From Mycolicibacterium setense (GTDB lineage Bacteria; Actinomycetota; Actinomycetes; Mycobacteriales; Mycobacteriaceae), in the NCBI RefSeq assembly GCF_000805385.1, contig NZ_JTJW01000006.1, forward strand, positions 806,001 to 870,000: a stretch of 64,000 bases of DNA, written 5' to 3'. Position numbers and translations under genes: made by a program. The notes beneath the pieces were generated by a model that saw nothing but the letters and a program-made list of their open reading frames with translations, did no database searches and had not been told where the DNA came from. The first letter of the stretch is position 1, and the number at the start of each line of letters is the position of its first letter. Below, one piece after another: positions 47,532 through 57,349 of this stretch.

Positions 47532-49916
47532 ATGGCCAGCGATCCGGTTACGGACACAGGTACGGGCCAGACGGTCAAGTTGCCCCCGACGCTGCCGCCA
47601 CCGGCTGCCGATGCCGGCAAGACTGTCGAGGCGGCCAAACTTCCCGATACGACCAAGACCAGCGCGTCACGCCGGGTACGTGCACGGCTGGCCCGCCGGA
47701 TGACGGCGCAGCGCAGCCCGGTCAACCCGGTCCTGGAGCCGTTGGTCGCGGTTCACCGCGAGATCTACCCGAAGGCCGACCTGCAGTTGCTGCAGCGCGC
47801 CTACGACGTCGCCGAGCAGCGTCACGCCGACCAGCTCCGCAAGTCCGGTGACCCCTACATCACCCATCCGCTGGCGGTGGCCAACATCCTGGCCGAGCTC
47901 GGTATGGACACCACCACGCTGGTGGCCGCGCTGCTGCACGACACCGTGGAGGACACCGGCTACACCCTGGAGGCCCTGACCGCCGAGTTCGGCGCCGAGG
48001 TGGGCCACCTGGTCGACGGGGTCACCAAGCTGGACAAGGTGGTGCTCGGCTCGGCCGCCGAGGGCGAGACCATCCGCAAGATGATCATCGCGATGGCGCG
48101 TGACCCGCGGGTGCTGGTGATCAAGGTGGCCGATCGGCTGCACAACATGCGGACCATGCGGTTCCTGCCACCCGAGAAACAGGCCCGAAAAGCTCGCGAG
48201 ACGCTGGAAGTGATTGCGCCGCTTGCGCATCGGCTCGGTATGGCGACGGTCAAGTGGGAGCTTGAGGACCTGTCGTTCGCGATCTTGCACCCCAAGAAGT
48301 ACGAGGAGATAGTGCGGCTGGTCGCCGACCGGGCACCGTCACGCGACACCTACCTGGCCAAGGTGCGGGCAGAGATCGGCGTGGCGCTGAGCGCGATGAA
48401 GATCAACGCGGTCGTCGAGGGCAGGCCCAAGCACTACTGGTCGATCTACCAGAAGATGATCGTCAAGGGACGCGACTTCGACGACATCCACGACCTGGTC
48501 GGCGTGCGGATCCTGTGCGACGAGATCCGCGACTGCTATGCGGCCGTCGGCGTGGTGCACTCGCTGTGGCAGCCGATGGCGGGCCGGTTCAAGGACTACA
48601 TCGCCCAGCCCCGCTACGGCGTGTACCAGTCGCTGCACACCACCGTCGTCGGCCCCGAGGGCAAGCCGCTGGAGGTGCAGATCCGCACCCGCGACATGCA
48701 CCGCACCGCCGAGTACGGCATCGCGGCGCACTGGCGCTACAAAGAAGCCAAGGGCCGCAACGGGGTTCCGCACAGCCACGCCGCCACCGAGATCGACGAC
48801 ATGGCGTGGATGCGCCAGCTGCTGGACTGGCAGCGGGAGGCCGCCGACCCCGGCGAGTTCCTCGAGTCGTTGCGTTACGACCTTGCGGTACAAGAGATCT
48901 TCGTCTTCACCCCCAAGGGCGACGTGATCAATTTGCCGACCGGCTCGACCCCGGTCGACTTCGCCTATGCGGTGCACACCGAAGTGGGGCACCGCTGTAT
49001 CGGCGCCCGGGTCAACGGCCGACTCGTAGCGCTGGAGCGCAAGCTCGAAAACGGTGAGGTCGTCGAGGTGTTCACCTCGAAGGCGCCCAACGCGGGCCCG
49101 TCGCGGGACTGGCAGACCTTCGTGGTGTCGCCGCGCGCGAAGGCCAAGATCCGGCAGTGGTTCGCCAAGGAGCGCCGCGAAGAGGCGCTCGAGTCCGGTA
49201 AGGACGCCATCGCGCGGGAGGTCCGCCGCGGTGGACTTCCGTTGCAGCGCTTGATCAATGCCGACTCCATGGGCGCACTGGCCCGCGAGTTGCGCTATAC
49301 CGACGTGTCCGCGCTGTACACCGCTGTCGGCGAGGGCCATGTCTCGGCGCGTCACGTGGTTCAGCGTCTGCTGGCCCAGTTCGGCGGCGACGATGCGGCC
49401 GAAGACGAATTGGCCGAGCGGTCCACCCCGTTGACCATGCCGGTACGCCAGCGCAGCACCGATGACACCGGTGTCGCAGTACCCGGGGCGCCCGGGACCC
49501 TCACCAAACTGGCCAAGTGCTGCACCCCGGTGCCCGGCGACACCATCATGGGTTTCGTGACCCGCGGTGGTGGGGTCAGCGTGCACCGCACCGACTGCAC
49601 GAATGCGGCGTCCCTGCAACAACAATCGGAACGCATCATCGAGGTCAACTGGGCGCCGTCGCCGTCCTCGGTGTTCCTGGTGGCGATCCAGGTCGAGGCC
49701 CTGGACCGGCACCGGCTGCTCTCCGATGTCACGCGGGTGCTGGCCGACGAGAAGGTCAACATCCTCTCGGCATCGGTGACCACTTCCAACGACCGGGTGG
49801 CGATCAGCCGGTTCACCTTCGAGATGGGTGATCCCAAACATCTGGGCCACCTGCTGAGCGTGGTGCGCAACGTGGAAGGCGTCTACGACGTCTACCGCGT
49901 CACCAGTGCGGCGTAG
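47532..49916 (+). CDS. relA: Bifunctional (p)ppGpp synthetase/hydrolase Rel
   Basis: Makes and breaks (p)ppGpp in the stringent response. The hydrolase HD domain has [12 protein letters not shown] (His-Asp about 134-135) and [14 protein letters not shown]. The synthetase domain has [15 protein letters not shown] and [16 protein letters not shown] ([20 protein letters not shown]) is near 450-515, a zinc-finger-type region follows with CCTPVPGD, and the ACT domain ends the protein. 794 residues with an N-terminal disordered start. ATG 47532 has GGGAGGTGAC upstream. Confidence 0.97.
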   Translation: MASDPVTDTGTGQTVKLPPTLPPPAADAGKTVEAAKLPDTTKTSASRRVRARLARRMTAQRSPVNPVLEPLVAVHREIYPKADLQLLQRAYDVAEQRHADQLRKSGDPYITHPLAVANILAELGMDTTTLVAALLHDTVEDTGYTLEALTAEFGAEVGHLVDGVTKLDKVVLGSAAEGETIRKMIIAMARDPRVLVIKVADRLHNMRTMRFLPPEKQARKARETLEVIAPLAHRLGMATVKWELEDLSFAILHPKKYEEIVRLVADRAPSRDTYLAKVRAEIGVALSAMKINAVVEGRPKHYWSIYQKMIVKGRDFDDIHDLVGVRILCDEIRDCYAAVGVVHSLWQPMAGRFKDYIAQPRYGVYQSLHTTVVGPEGKPLEVQIRTRDMHRTAEYGIAAHWRYKEAKGRNGVPHSHAATEIDDMAWMRQLLDWQREAADPGEFLESLRYDLAVQEIFVFTPKGDVINLPTGSTPVDFAYAVHTEVGHRCIGARVNGRLVALERKLENGEVVEVFTSKAPNAGPSRDWQTFVVSPRAKAKIRQWFAKERREEALESGKDAIAREVRRGGLPLQRLINADSMGALARELRYTDVSALYTAVGEGHVSARHVVQRLLAQFGGDDAAEDELAERSTPLTMPVRQRSTDDTGVAVPGAPGTLTKLAKCCTPVPGDTIMGFVTRGGGVSVHRTDCTNAASLQQQSERIIEVNWAPSPSSVFLVAIQVEALDRHRLLSDVTRVLADEKVNILSASVTTSNDRVAISRFTFEMGDPKHLGHLLSVVRNVEGVYDVYRVTSAA

Positions 49917-49926
49917 CGGCCTCGGC

Positions 49927-50895
49927 TCATCCGACGCTCGCCGATGTGATCGTCACCGGTGTGGCGGGCTCGCCGTCATCGCTGCCGTCGGCGACTCCGC
50001 CGTCGGCGATCGCGTCCAGGGTGCTCAGGCCGGTCTTGTCGACGGCGCCGAACACGGTGTATGTCGGCGGCAGCAGGGAATCCTCGTACACCAGGAAGAA
50101 CTGGCTGCCGTTGGTGCCGGGCCCGGAGTTCGCCATCGCCACCGTGCCGCGCGGATAGACCACGGGTTGCTTCACCGCGGGGTCGGAGAGCCGGTACTGG
50201 TTGGTCGGGTACTCGTTGGGGAATCGGTAGCCGGGCCCACCGGCGCCGCTGCCCGACGGGTCACCGCACTGCAGCGCCGCGAGGTCGCCGGTGGTCAGCC
50301 GGTGGCACCGGGTGCCGTCGAAGAATCCCTGGGAGGCCAGGCTGGCGAAGTTGTTGACCGTGCACGGCGCTTTGCCGTTGGCGAGTTGGAGGCCGATGCT
50401 GCCGCGATCGGTGACGATCCCGGCTTCCACCGTGGCCGGTTCGGTCGGCACCGGGCCGGTCCGCGGCGGGGTGGCCCGCTTGGCGGCGGGCTCGGTGGTC
50501 GCCGGGTACTGGCAGTTGGCGCCGAGGTTGGCCGGCGGCGTGAAGGCAGGCAGTTCCCGGCCCGAGCCCGGGGAGGCGGTGTAGCGGTCCTGCCGCGGCA
50601 TGTCCTCTGCGGCCTTGACGACGATCAAGGCGAACACCACGGCCAACACGGTCGCCAGGATCCCGAGCACCGTCAGCACGTATCCGATGACCAGGCCCGC
50701 GATCGCGATGCCGCGGCCCTGCTCACCGCTGTGCTTGAGCTGCGACAGCGAGATGTGTCCGAAGACGATGCCCAGCGGTGCGAACAGGGCCGCGCACACC
50801 AGCGACGCGATCGCCATGCCGTTGGTCTGGGCAGACGGGGGATGACCAGCCGGATATCCCGCCGGGTAACCGCCGTAAGGGGGCGGGGCAGTCAA
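49927..50895 (-). CDS. Membrane-anchored cyclophilin with DUF4190-like N-terminus
   Basis: A 322-residue protein. A Gly/Pro/Tyr-rich head is followed by a DUF4190-type pair of helices (MAIASLVCAALFAPLGIVFG and a second segment). An extracytoplasmic cyclophilin domain follows: GSIGLQLANGKAPCTVNNF, CHRLTTGDLAALQCGDP (Arg of the active site kept), GTVAMANSGPGTNGSQFFLV. It should catalyse proline isomerisation outside the membrane. The only in-frame start near its 5' end is TTG 50895, 12 bases after the upstream cyclophilin gene. It is a divergent tandem duplicate of that gene with a different anchor. Confidence 0.82.
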   Translation of the reverse strand: MTAPPPYGGYPAGYPAGHPPSAQTNGMAIASLVCAALFAPLGIVFGHISLSQLKHSGEQGRGIAIAGLVIGYVLTVLGILATVLAVVFALIVVKAAEDMPRQDRYTASPGSGRELPAFTPPANLGANCQYPATTEPAAKRATPPRTGPVPTEPATVEAGIVTDRGSIGLQLANGKAPCTVNNFASLASQGFFDGTRCHRLTTGDLAALQCGDPSGSGAGGPGYRFPNEYPTNQYRLSDPAVKQPVVYPRGTVAMANSGPGTNGSQFFLVYEDSLLPPTYTVFGAVDKTGLSTLDAIADGGVADGSDDGEPATPVTITSASVG

Positions 50896-50907
50896 TGGCT
50901 CCGGTGC

Positions 50908-51783
50908 CTAGTCCAGGGCCACAGACTTCAGCTGGACGTCGAGCGCAGGCTTGCCGTCCGGACCGCCTCCGGCGACACCGGCAGCGGCGATCTTGTCGAG
51001 CGTGGCCAGGCCGGTGTCGTCGATCTTGCCGAACACGGTGTAGCCCGGGGGCAGCTGCGAATCCTGGTACACCAGGAAGAACTGGCTGCCGTTGGTGTTG
51101 GGCCCGGCGTTGGCCATCGCCAGGGTGCCACGGGGGTAGAGCACCGGCTGCTGCAGCGCCGGGTTGTCCGGCTGGTACTGGTTTGTCGGGTACTCGTTGG
51201 CGAACTGGTAGCCGGGGCCACCGGTGCCCTGGCCGGTCGGATCACCGCACTGCAGCACCGACAGGCCGCCCGTGGTCAGCCGGTGGCACGGGGTGTCGTT
51301 GAAGTAGTTCTGCCCGGCCAGGCTGGCGAAGCTGTTGACCGTGCACGGCGCCTTGGCGTTGTCGAGTTGCAGCCCGATGTTGCCCTGGGTGGTGACCATG
51401 CTGACGCTGACGGTGGCCGGATCGGTGGGAACCTTGCCGGTGCGCGGCGGGGTGGTCTGCTTGCTGGCCGGGCCCGCGGCCGGGTACTGGCAGTTGGCCC
51501 CGAGGTCGGCGGGCGCGGCGAAGGCAGGCAGCTGACCGTTGGCGGCCGGCTGGGCAGGCGCTCCGGAGGTTGCGGTGGTGGTCTCCGCCGAGGCTGTGGT
51601 GCTGCCCGAGTCCTTGCTGGTGAACACGAATGTCGCCACGACGGCCCCGATGACGACGAGGGCCGCGACGGTGGAGCCCGCGATGGTCAGGATGCGTCGT
51701 TTGCGTTCCTGGGCGGCGCGGCGCTCCAGTTGTTCCTCCAGCTTGCGCTTGGCCGTCTCACGCCGTTCTTCGTTGGTCGGCAC
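50908..51783 (-). CDS. ppiB: Peptidyl-prolyl cis-trans isomerase, membrane-anchored cyclophilin
   Basis: A 291-residue protein. A highly charged cytoplasmic N-terminus (PTNEERRETAKRKLEEQLE) precedes a single membrane helix (ILTIAGSTVAALVVIGAVV), then a Thr/Ala/Ser-rich linker and a cyclophilin domain outside the membrane: GNIGLQLDNAKAPCTVNSF, CHRLTTGGLSVLQCGDP, GTLAMANAGPNTNGSQFFLV. This is the orthologue of M. tuberculosis PpiB by its N-terminus. GTG 51783 is preceded by AAGGAGGA, which decides the start. It is followed by the second cyclophilin gene 12 bases on. Confidence 0.92.
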   Translation of the reverse strand: MPTNEERRETAKRKLEEQLERRAAQERKRRILTIAGSTVAALVVIGAVVATFVFTSKDSGSTTASAETTTATSGAPAQPAANGQLPAFAAPADLGANCQYPAAGPASKQTTPPRTGKVPTDPATVSVSMVTTQGNIGLQLDNAKAPCTVNSFASLAGQNYFNDTPCHRLTTGGLSVLQCGDPTGQGTGGPGYQFANEYPTNQYQPDNPALQQPVLYPRGTLAMANAGPNTNGSQFFLVYQDSQLPPGYTVFGKIDDTGLATLDKIAAAGVAGGGPDGKPALDVQLKSVALD

Positions 51784-51877
51784 CGCAGCAGTCCTCCTTG
51801 TGGGCGGTCGGGATCGGTGACGAGTCTGCCAGGTCGCGGTGCGGTGCCGGGCGGCGGCCACGTGGAAAACTGGCACT

Positions 51878-52558
51878 GTGTTCATTACCGGATTTCCGGC
51901 CGGGATGCTGGCGTGCAACTGCTATGTCCTGGCTGAGCGGCCAGGGGCCGACGCCATCGTCGTCGACCCGGGTCAGCGGGCCATGGACCGGCTGCGCCGG
52001 ATTCTCGACGAGAACCGCCTCACCCCGGCAGCGGTGCTGCTGACGCACGGTCACATCGATCACATCTGGTCGGCCCAGAAGGTGGCCGACACCTATGGCT
52101 GCCCCGTCTACATCCACCCCGAGGACCGGTTCATGCTGACCGATCCGATCAGGGGGTTCGGGCCGCGCCTGGCCCAACTCGCGTTCGGTGTGCTGTTCTC
52201 CGAGCCCAAACAACTGGTCGAGCTGGACAAAGACGGCCAGACACACGACTTCGGCGGCGTCTCGGTCACCGTTGACCACACCCCCGGGCACACCAGGGGA
52301 TCAGTGGTGTTCCGGGTCTCCGGCGGGCCGGAGAAAGCATCGGCCGCCCAGACCGTCTTCACGGGCGATACGCTGTTCCGGTCCTCGGTGGGCCGTACCG
52401 ACCTGCCCGGCGGCAGCGGACGTGACCTGCTCGAGTCGATCGTGACAAAGCTGTTGGTACTCGACGACGACACCGTGGTATTACCAGGACACGGCGCGCG
52501 CACGACCATCGGGCACGAACGCCGCACCAACCCCTTTCTCGAAGGTTTGACTCTGTGA
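51878..52558 (+). CDS. Metallo-beta-lactamase fold hydrolase (glyoxalase II-like)
   Basis: A 226-residue zinc hydrolase. The HxHxDH motif is THGHIDHIW (His about 57), with further ligands in [10 protein letters not shown] and FTGDTLF and a late [10 protein letters not shown]. It probably hydrolyses a thioester such as S-lactoyl-mycothiol in the cytosol. GTG 51878 starts the first strand; longer reading is not supported. It overlaps hisS by 4 bases (GTGA), a conserved mycobacterial pairing. Confidence 0.9.
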   Translation: MFITGFPAGMLACNCYVLAERPGADAIVVDPGQRAMDRLRRILDENRLTPAAVLLTHGHIDHIWSAQKVADTYGCPVYIHPEDRFMLTDPIRGFGPRLAQLAFGVLFSEPKQLVELDKDGQTHDFGGVSVTVDHTPGHTRGSVVFRVSGGPEKASAAQTVFTGDTLFRSSVGRTDLPGGSGRDLLESIVTKLLVLDDDTVVLPGHGARTTIGHERRTNPFLEGLTL

Positions 52559-53820
52559 CATCTGCATTCCAGGCGCCCAAGGGCGTGCCCGATTACCTAC
52601 CACCGGAGTCGGCGCAGTTCGTAGCGGTCCGGGACGGCCTGCTGGCTTCGGCGCGCCGCGCGGGGTACGGCGACATCGAGCTGCCGATCTTCGAGGACAC
52701 CGCGCTGTTCGCCCGCGGTGTGGGCGAGTCCACGGATGTGGTGTCCAAGGAGATGTACACGTTCGCCGACCGGGGTGACCGCTCGGTGACCCTGCGTCCG
52801 GAGGGGACGGCCGGAGTGATCCGGGCGGTGATCCAGCACCGCCTCGACCGCGGGGCACTCCCGGTCAAGCTGTGCTACTCGGGGCCGTTCTTCCGCTACG
52901 AACGCCCGCAGGCCGGGCGCTACCGGCAGCTGCAACAGGTCGGTGTGGAGGCCATCGGTGTCGACGACCCGGCCCTGGACGCCGAGGTGATCGCGATCGC
53001 CGACGCCGGTTTCCGGTCGCTGGGCCTGGACGGGTTCCGCCTCGAGCTCACCTCGCTCGGCGATGACACCTGCCGCCCGGCCTACCGGGAGCTGTTGCAG
53101 GAGTTCCTGTTCAAGCTGGACCTCGACGAAGAGACCCGGCGACGCGCCGAGATCAACCCGCTGCGGGTGCTCGACGACAAGCGGCCCCATATCCGGGAGA
53201 TGACCGCGGACGCGCCGCTGATGCTCGACCACCTCTCCGACAGCGCCAAGGCCCACTTCGAGGTGGTGCAGGCGCACCTCGACGCGCTCGGCGTGCCGTA
53301 CGTGATCAACCCGCGGATGGTGCGCGGGCTCGACTACTACACCAAGACGACTTTCGAGTTCGTGCACGACGGGCTGGGCGCACAGTCCGGCATCGGTGGC
53401 GGTGGCCGATACGACGGCCTGATGAGTCAGCTCGGCGGGCAGGACGTATCGGGCATCGGCTTCGGGCTCGGTGTCGACCGGACCCTGCTGGCACTGCAGG
53501 CCGAGGGCAAGACGGTAACCGGGGTCGGAGGCGTCGAGGTGTTCGGCGTGCCGCTCGGAGATGCCGCCAAGCTGGAGTTGGCCAAGCTGGCCGCACGGCT
53601 GCGGGCCGGCGGGGTGCGGGTGGACCTGGCCTACGGCGACCGCGGGCTCAAGGGCGCGATGAAAGCGGCCGACCGCTCGGGTGCCAAGTACGCGCTCGTG
53701 GCGGGCGACCGCGATATCGAGGCCGGCACCATCGGGCTCAAGGATCTCGCGACCGGCGAGCAAGTCGATATTGCCGCCGATTCCGTTGTCGCCGAGGTGC
53801 TTTCCCGCTTGGCGCGATAG
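52555..53820 (+). CDS. hisS: Histidine--tRNA ligase
   Basis: Class II synthetase charging tRNA-His. [16 protein letters not shown] is the N-terminal motif. Motif 1 lies in the [19 protein letters not shown] region, motif 2 is [16 protein letters not shown], the HisRS-specific block is [16 protein letters not shown], and motif 3 is [13 protein letters not shown], followed by the C-terminal anticodon domain. 421 residues. Translationally coupled to the glyoxalase II gene; convergent with the urea transporter operon (16-base gap). Confidence 0.97.
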   Translation: MTSAFQAPKGVPDYLPPESAQFVAVRDGLLASARRAGYGDIELPIFEDTALFARGVGESTDVVSKEMYTFADRGDRSVTLRPEGTAGVIRAVIQHRLDRGALPVKLCYSGPFFRYERPQAGRYRQLQQVGVEAIGVDDPALDAEVIAIADAGFRSLGLDGFRLELTSLGDDTCRPAYRELLQEFLFKLDLDEETRRRAEINPLRVLDDKRPHIREMTADAPLMLDHLSDSAKAHFEVVQAHLDALGVPYVINPRMVRGLDYYTKTTFEFVHDGLGAQSGIGGGGRYDGLMSQLGGQDVSGIGFGLGVDRTLLALQAEGKTVTGVGGVEVFGVPLGDAAKLELAKLAARLRAGGVRVDLAYGDRGLKGAMKAADRSGAKYALVAGDRDIEAGTIGLKDLATGEQVDIAADSVVAEVLSRLAR

Positions 53821-53836
53821 CGCGTCGCACGCACCG

Positions 53837-54529
53837 CTAGATGGCCATGGCGGCGCGGACGTCGGCCTCCGACGTCGAGCCACCGGTGCCGCTCGAGGTG
53901 ATGCGGCCGGCCTCCAGGATGTAGTAGCGCTGCGCGGATTCGAGGGCGAACCCGATGTGTTGTTCTACCAGCAGCACGCCGAGGTCGCCGCGAGCGGTCA
54001 ACGAGGTGATCGCCGCCTCGATCTCGGCCACCACGGACGGCTGGATGCCCTCGGTCGGCTCGTCGAGGATCAGGCACTTGGGGGTGGTGATCAACGCCCG
54101 GGCGATCGCGAGCTGTTGGCGCTGCCCACCTGACAGGAGCCCGGCCCGACGGCCGAGCAGTTCCTTCAGGGCGGGGAACAGGTCCAGTTGCTCGTCGATC
54201 AGTGCCTTGCCGTTGCGGCGGCCGTCGGCGACCACCTGGAGATTCTCCGCGGTGGTCAACTGGCCGAATGACTGCTGCCCCTGGGGTACGTAGGCCAGAC
54301 CGCGGGCCACGCGCGCGCTCGGGCGGAGCCTGGTGATGTCGTCACCGTCGAACAGCACTTTGCCCACAGTGCATTTGAGGAGCCCGACGGCCGCGCGCAG
54401 CAGGGTCGTCTTGCCCGCGCCGTTGTGACCCATCACCGCTGCGACCCCGTCGGAGGGCACCGCGATGCTGGCGCCGTGGATCACTTCGGAGCGGCCGTAT
54501 CCGGTTCGGACATCGAGTAATTCGAGCAT
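53837..54529 (-). CDS. urtE: Urea ABC transporter ATP-binding subunit UrtE
   Basis: A 230-residue ATPase, last gene of the urt operon. It starts MLELLDVRTGYGRSEVIHG; Walker A is GHNGAGKTTLLRA, the signature is LLSGGQRQQLAIARAL and Walker B is CLILDEPTEGIQPS, the last being characteristic of UrtE. Start shares a base with the urtD stop (TGATG). Together with UrtD it drives the high-affinity import of urea used under nitrogen limitation. Confidence 0.93.
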   Translation of the reverse strand: MLELLDVRTGYGRSEVIHGASIAVPSDGVAAVMGHNGAGKTTLLRAAVGLLKCTVGKVLFDGDDITRLRPSARVARGLAYVPQGQQSFGQLTTAENLQVVADGRRNGKALIDEQLDLFPALKELLGRRAGLLSGGQRQQLAIARALITTPKCLILDEPTEGIQPSVVAEIEAAITSLTARGDLGVLLVEQHIGFALESAQRYYILEAGRITSSGTGGSTSEADVRAAMAI

Positions 54530-55335
54530 CAGGAAATTCCTTCCACGCCTGCCGCGGCGGTGCCGAGATAAACCTCTTGGACCTTCGGGTTGGCCTGCAC
54601 CTCGGCCACCGAACCCTCGGCGATCACCTGGCCCCGGGCCAGCACCGTCACCGAGGTCGCGAATGCCCGCATGAAATCCATATCGTGCTCGACCACGACA
54701 ACCGTGCGCGTACCGCCGATGCGGCGCAACAGGTTTCCGGTTTCCTCCCGCTCCTCGTGGCTCATCCCTGCCACCGGTTCGTCGAGCAGCAGGACATCGG
54801 CGTTCTGCACCAGCAGCATGCCGATCTCCAGCCACTGTTTCTGTCCGTGCGCCAGAACGCCCGCAGGCTTGTCCGCCAAGTCGGTCAGTCCGGTGGTTTC
54901 CAGTGCTTCCTCGATGGCCGGCAGGGTGTCGCGGCGCCGGCGCAGCAGGGTCCACGGCGAACGGCCGGCGCCCGCGGCGATGTCGAGGTTCTGCAACACC
55001 GTGAGTTGTTCGAACACACTCGCGGTCTGGAAGGTACGGCCCACGCCCGCCCGGGCGATCTGGTGCACTTTCTTGCCGAGCAGTTCCACCCCCGACTTGT
55101 TCACCGAACCGGTGGCGCTCACCAGCCCGGTGATGGCGTCGATGACGGTCGTCTTTCCCGCACCGTTGGGCCCGATCAGGAACCGCAGGTCTCCCTGGAA
55201 CAGGGTCAGATCGACGTCGGTTACCGCCTTGAACCCATCGAAATCGACTGTGAGACCGCGTACTTCGAGGTACTGCGCGCCCATGCCGGCATTGCCACCG
55301 GCCGCGGGCTCGGGAGTCTGGTCTGGCTCGCTCAC
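54529..55335 (-). CDS. urtD: Urea ABC transporter ATP-binding subunit UrtD
   Basis: A 268-residue ATPase with Walker A GPNGAGKTTVIDAITG, the UrtD-type degenerate signature LAHGQKQWLEIGMLL in place of LSGGQ, and Walker B VLLLDEPVAGMS. The HGQKQWLEIG signature strongly favours the urea rather than branched amino-acid group. A Pro/Gly-rich N-terminal extension of about 20 residues precedes the fold. Overlaps urtC by 4 bases. Confidence 0.93.
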   Translation of the reverse strand: MSEPDQTPEPAAGGNAGMGAQYLEVRGLTVDFDGFKAVTDVDLTLFQGDLRFLIGPNGAGKTTVIDAITGLVSATGSVNKSGVELLGKKVHQIARAGVGRTFQTASVFEQLTVLQNLDIAAGAGRSPWTLLRRRRDTLPAIEEALETTGLTDLADKPAGVLAHGQKQWLEIGMLLVQNADVLLLDEPVAGMSHEEREETGNLLRRIGGTRTVVVVEHDMDFMRAFATSVTVLARGQVIAEGSVAEVQANPKVQEVYLGTAAAGVEGIS

Positions 55336-56462
55336 GTGGTGGCACCCACTTTCTCGGGGTCGGTGTCGGGTGCGGTTCGCTGGTCCTCGGTTGGTGCCGA
55401 CTTCGCTTTACCGCGGCGCCACCGGCTCAACAGCACACCGAGCCCGGCCAGGCCGGCCGGGAAGAAGCCGACGACCACGATGAACAGCAGCCCCTGGCCG
55501 TAGATCCACCCGGATGGAAACCGTTCGGAGAACAGGGTTTGCGCCCAGGCCACGCCGATGGCGCCGAGGACCGGACCGAGCAGCGTGGTACGTCCGCCGA
55601 TCGCGACACCGATGAGAAATGCGATGGACGGCAGGATTCCGACTTGTGAGGGTGCGATGAATCCGACGATCGGCACGAACAGGGCTCCGGCGATGCTGGC
55701 GAACAACGCGGCCAGCGTGTAGGCCACCACCTTGATGTTGGCCGGGTCGTACCCCAGGAACCGCACGCGTTCCTCACCGTCGCGCACGGCGACCAGCAAC
55801 TCGCCGTAACGGCTGTACATCAACTGGCGCACCACGGCCACCACGATCAGCAGCGTGGCCGCCGCGATGAAGTACACCATTCGCTTGTTGGCCGGGTCAT
55901 TGAGGTTGAAGCCGAAGAACGTGCGGAAGTTGGTCAAGCCGTTGCTGCCGCCCAGACTGGTCTGCCCGACGAGCAGGATCGCCAGCGCCGCAGCCAGTGC
56001 CTGCGACAGGATCGCGAAGTAGGCGCCCTTGACGCGCCGTTTGAACACGCCGAATCCCAGCAGTGCCGCGATTCCCGTCGGGATCGCCAGGATCGCGAAC
56101 AGTGTGAAGGCCGGGGAGGCGAATGGCGCCCAGTAGCCGGGCAGTTCGCGCACGCCCGCGATCTGCATGAAGTCGGGCACGTCATGCCCGCGGATCTGGG
56201 CATCGGCGATCTTGAGGTGCATGCCCATCAGATAGCCGCCGAGGCCGAAGAACACGCCCTGGCCGAGTACCAGCATTCCGCCACGGCCCCAAGCCAATCC
56301 GATCCCCACCGCCACGATGGCGAAGCACAGGAACTTGCCGAGCAGGCTGAGCCGGAAGTCTGACAGGGCCACTGGCGCGACCCCGAACAGCAGCACCGCG
56401 GCGAGCGCGAACCCCGCCAGCGAAAGGGCTTGGGCCTGCCATCGTTCGATGATCGTTCTCAC
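55332..56462 (-). CDS. urtC: Urea ABC transporter permease UrtC
   Basis: A 376-residue LivM-type membrane subunit with about ten hydrophobic segments. CFAIVAVGIGLAWGRGGMLVLGQGVFFGLGG (in part) is the UrtC entry sequence, GSNGLTNFRTFFGFNL a periplasmic loop, and MYSRYGELLVAVRDGEERVRFLGYDP the ATPase-contacting loop. The C-terminal tail is charged and short. GTG start overlapping the urtB stop (GTGA). Confidence 0.93.
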   Translation of the reverse strand: MRTIIERWQAQALSLAGFALAAVLLFGVAPVALSDFRLSLLGKFLCFAIVAVGIGLAWGRGGMLVLGQGVFFGLGGYLMGMHLKIADAQIRGHDVPDFMQIAGVRELPGYWAPFASPAFTLFAILAIPTGIAALLGFGVFKRRVKGAYFAILSQALAAALAILLVGQTSLGGSNGLTNFRTFFGFNLNDPANKRMVYFIAAATLLIVVAVVRQLMYSRYGELLVAVRDGEERVRFLGYDPANIKVVAYTLAALFASIAGALFVPIVGFIAPSQVGILPSIAFLIGVAIGGRTTLLGPVLGAIGVAWAQTLFSERFPSGWIYGQGLLFIVVVGFFPAGLAGLGVLLSRWRRGKAKSAPTEDQRTAPDTDPEKVGATT

Positions 56463-57343
56463 ACCAGGCTCCTCGTTCGAACGGTGAACAGGCCCTGTGG
56501 GCGCACCTGCAGGAAGATCACGATGACGACGAACACGATCACCTTGGCCAGCGATGCGGTGGTGCTGTACTCGATGAACGAGTTCAGGAAGCCCAGGGTC
56601 AACGCAGCGATCACGGTGCCCTTGATCTGGCCGAGGCCGCCGACCACGACCACCAGGAACGCGTCGATCAGGAAACTCTGGCCGATGGTCGGACTGGTCG
56701 AGCCGATCAGCGTGAGCGCCACACCGGCGACCGCCGCCAGCCCGGACCCGACGAAGAACGTGGTGATATCGGTCTTGCGTGACGAGATGCCGCTGGTCTC
56801 AGCGAGATCCCGGTTGGCCACCACCGCCCGGATCCGGCGTCCCATGGGGCTGGTTTTGAGAACAGCGGCAAGGACTGCGACGCACATGACGGCGAGCACC
56901 AGGATGAAGATCCGGGTCTTGGGGACCACCGCGCCGAGGATCTCGACGCCACCCGAGAGCCATTCCGGGGCGACGACGTTGACCGCGGGTGCGCCGAAGA
57001 TGTCGCGGGCCACCTGCTGCAGGATCAGGCCGACGCCGAAGGTGACCAGCAGCGTGTCAAGCGGACGACCGTACATCCGCTGGATGAGTGTGACCTCCAG
57101 CAGAGCGCCCATCGCGCCGCCGACCAGAAAGCCGACCACGAGCGAGATCAGCAGTGAGGCACCGGCATTGGTGATCAGTTGCTGAACCACGTATGCGGTG
57201 TAGCAGCCGGCCATGATGAACTCGCCGTGCGCCATGTTGATGACGCCCATCTGGCCGAACGTCAGGGAGAGGCCGAGTGCGGCCAGCAACAGGATCGAGC
57301 CGAGGCTCAATCCCGTTGCCAGCTGGCCGATGAGGATATCCAT
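56459..57343 (-). CDS. urtB: Urea ABC transporter permease UrtB
   Basis: A 294-residue LivH-type permease. GLSLGSILLLAALGLSLTFG and GVINMAHGEFIMAGCYTAYV are the family start, PMGRRIRAVVANRDLAETSG is the cytoplasmic ATPase contact, and VVVVGGLGQIKGTVIAAL lies in a late helix pair. ATG 57343 lies 6 bases after the urtA stop. Same transcript as urtCDE. Confidence 0.93.
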   Translation of the reverse strand: MDILIGQLATGLSLGSILLLAALGLSLTFGQMGVINMAHGEFIMAGCYTAYVVQQLITNAGASLLISLVVGFLVGGAMGALLEVTLIQRMYGRPLDTLLVTFGVGLILQQVARDIFGAPAVNVVAPEWLSGGVEILGAVVPKTRIFILVLAVMCVAVLAAVLKTSPMGRRIRAVVANRDLAETSGISSRKTDITTFFVGSGLAAVAGVALTLIGSTSPTIGQSFLIDAFLVVVVGGLGQIKGTVIAALTLGFLNSFIEYSTTASLAKVIVFVVIVIFLQVRPQGLFTVRTRSLV

Positions 57344-57349
57344 GCTTGC

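Noticed and set aside
49906..51936. Plus-strand frame of about 676 codons opposite the cyclophilin genes
   Set aside because: Antisense to two clear cyclophilin genes; composition is that of a shadow frame.
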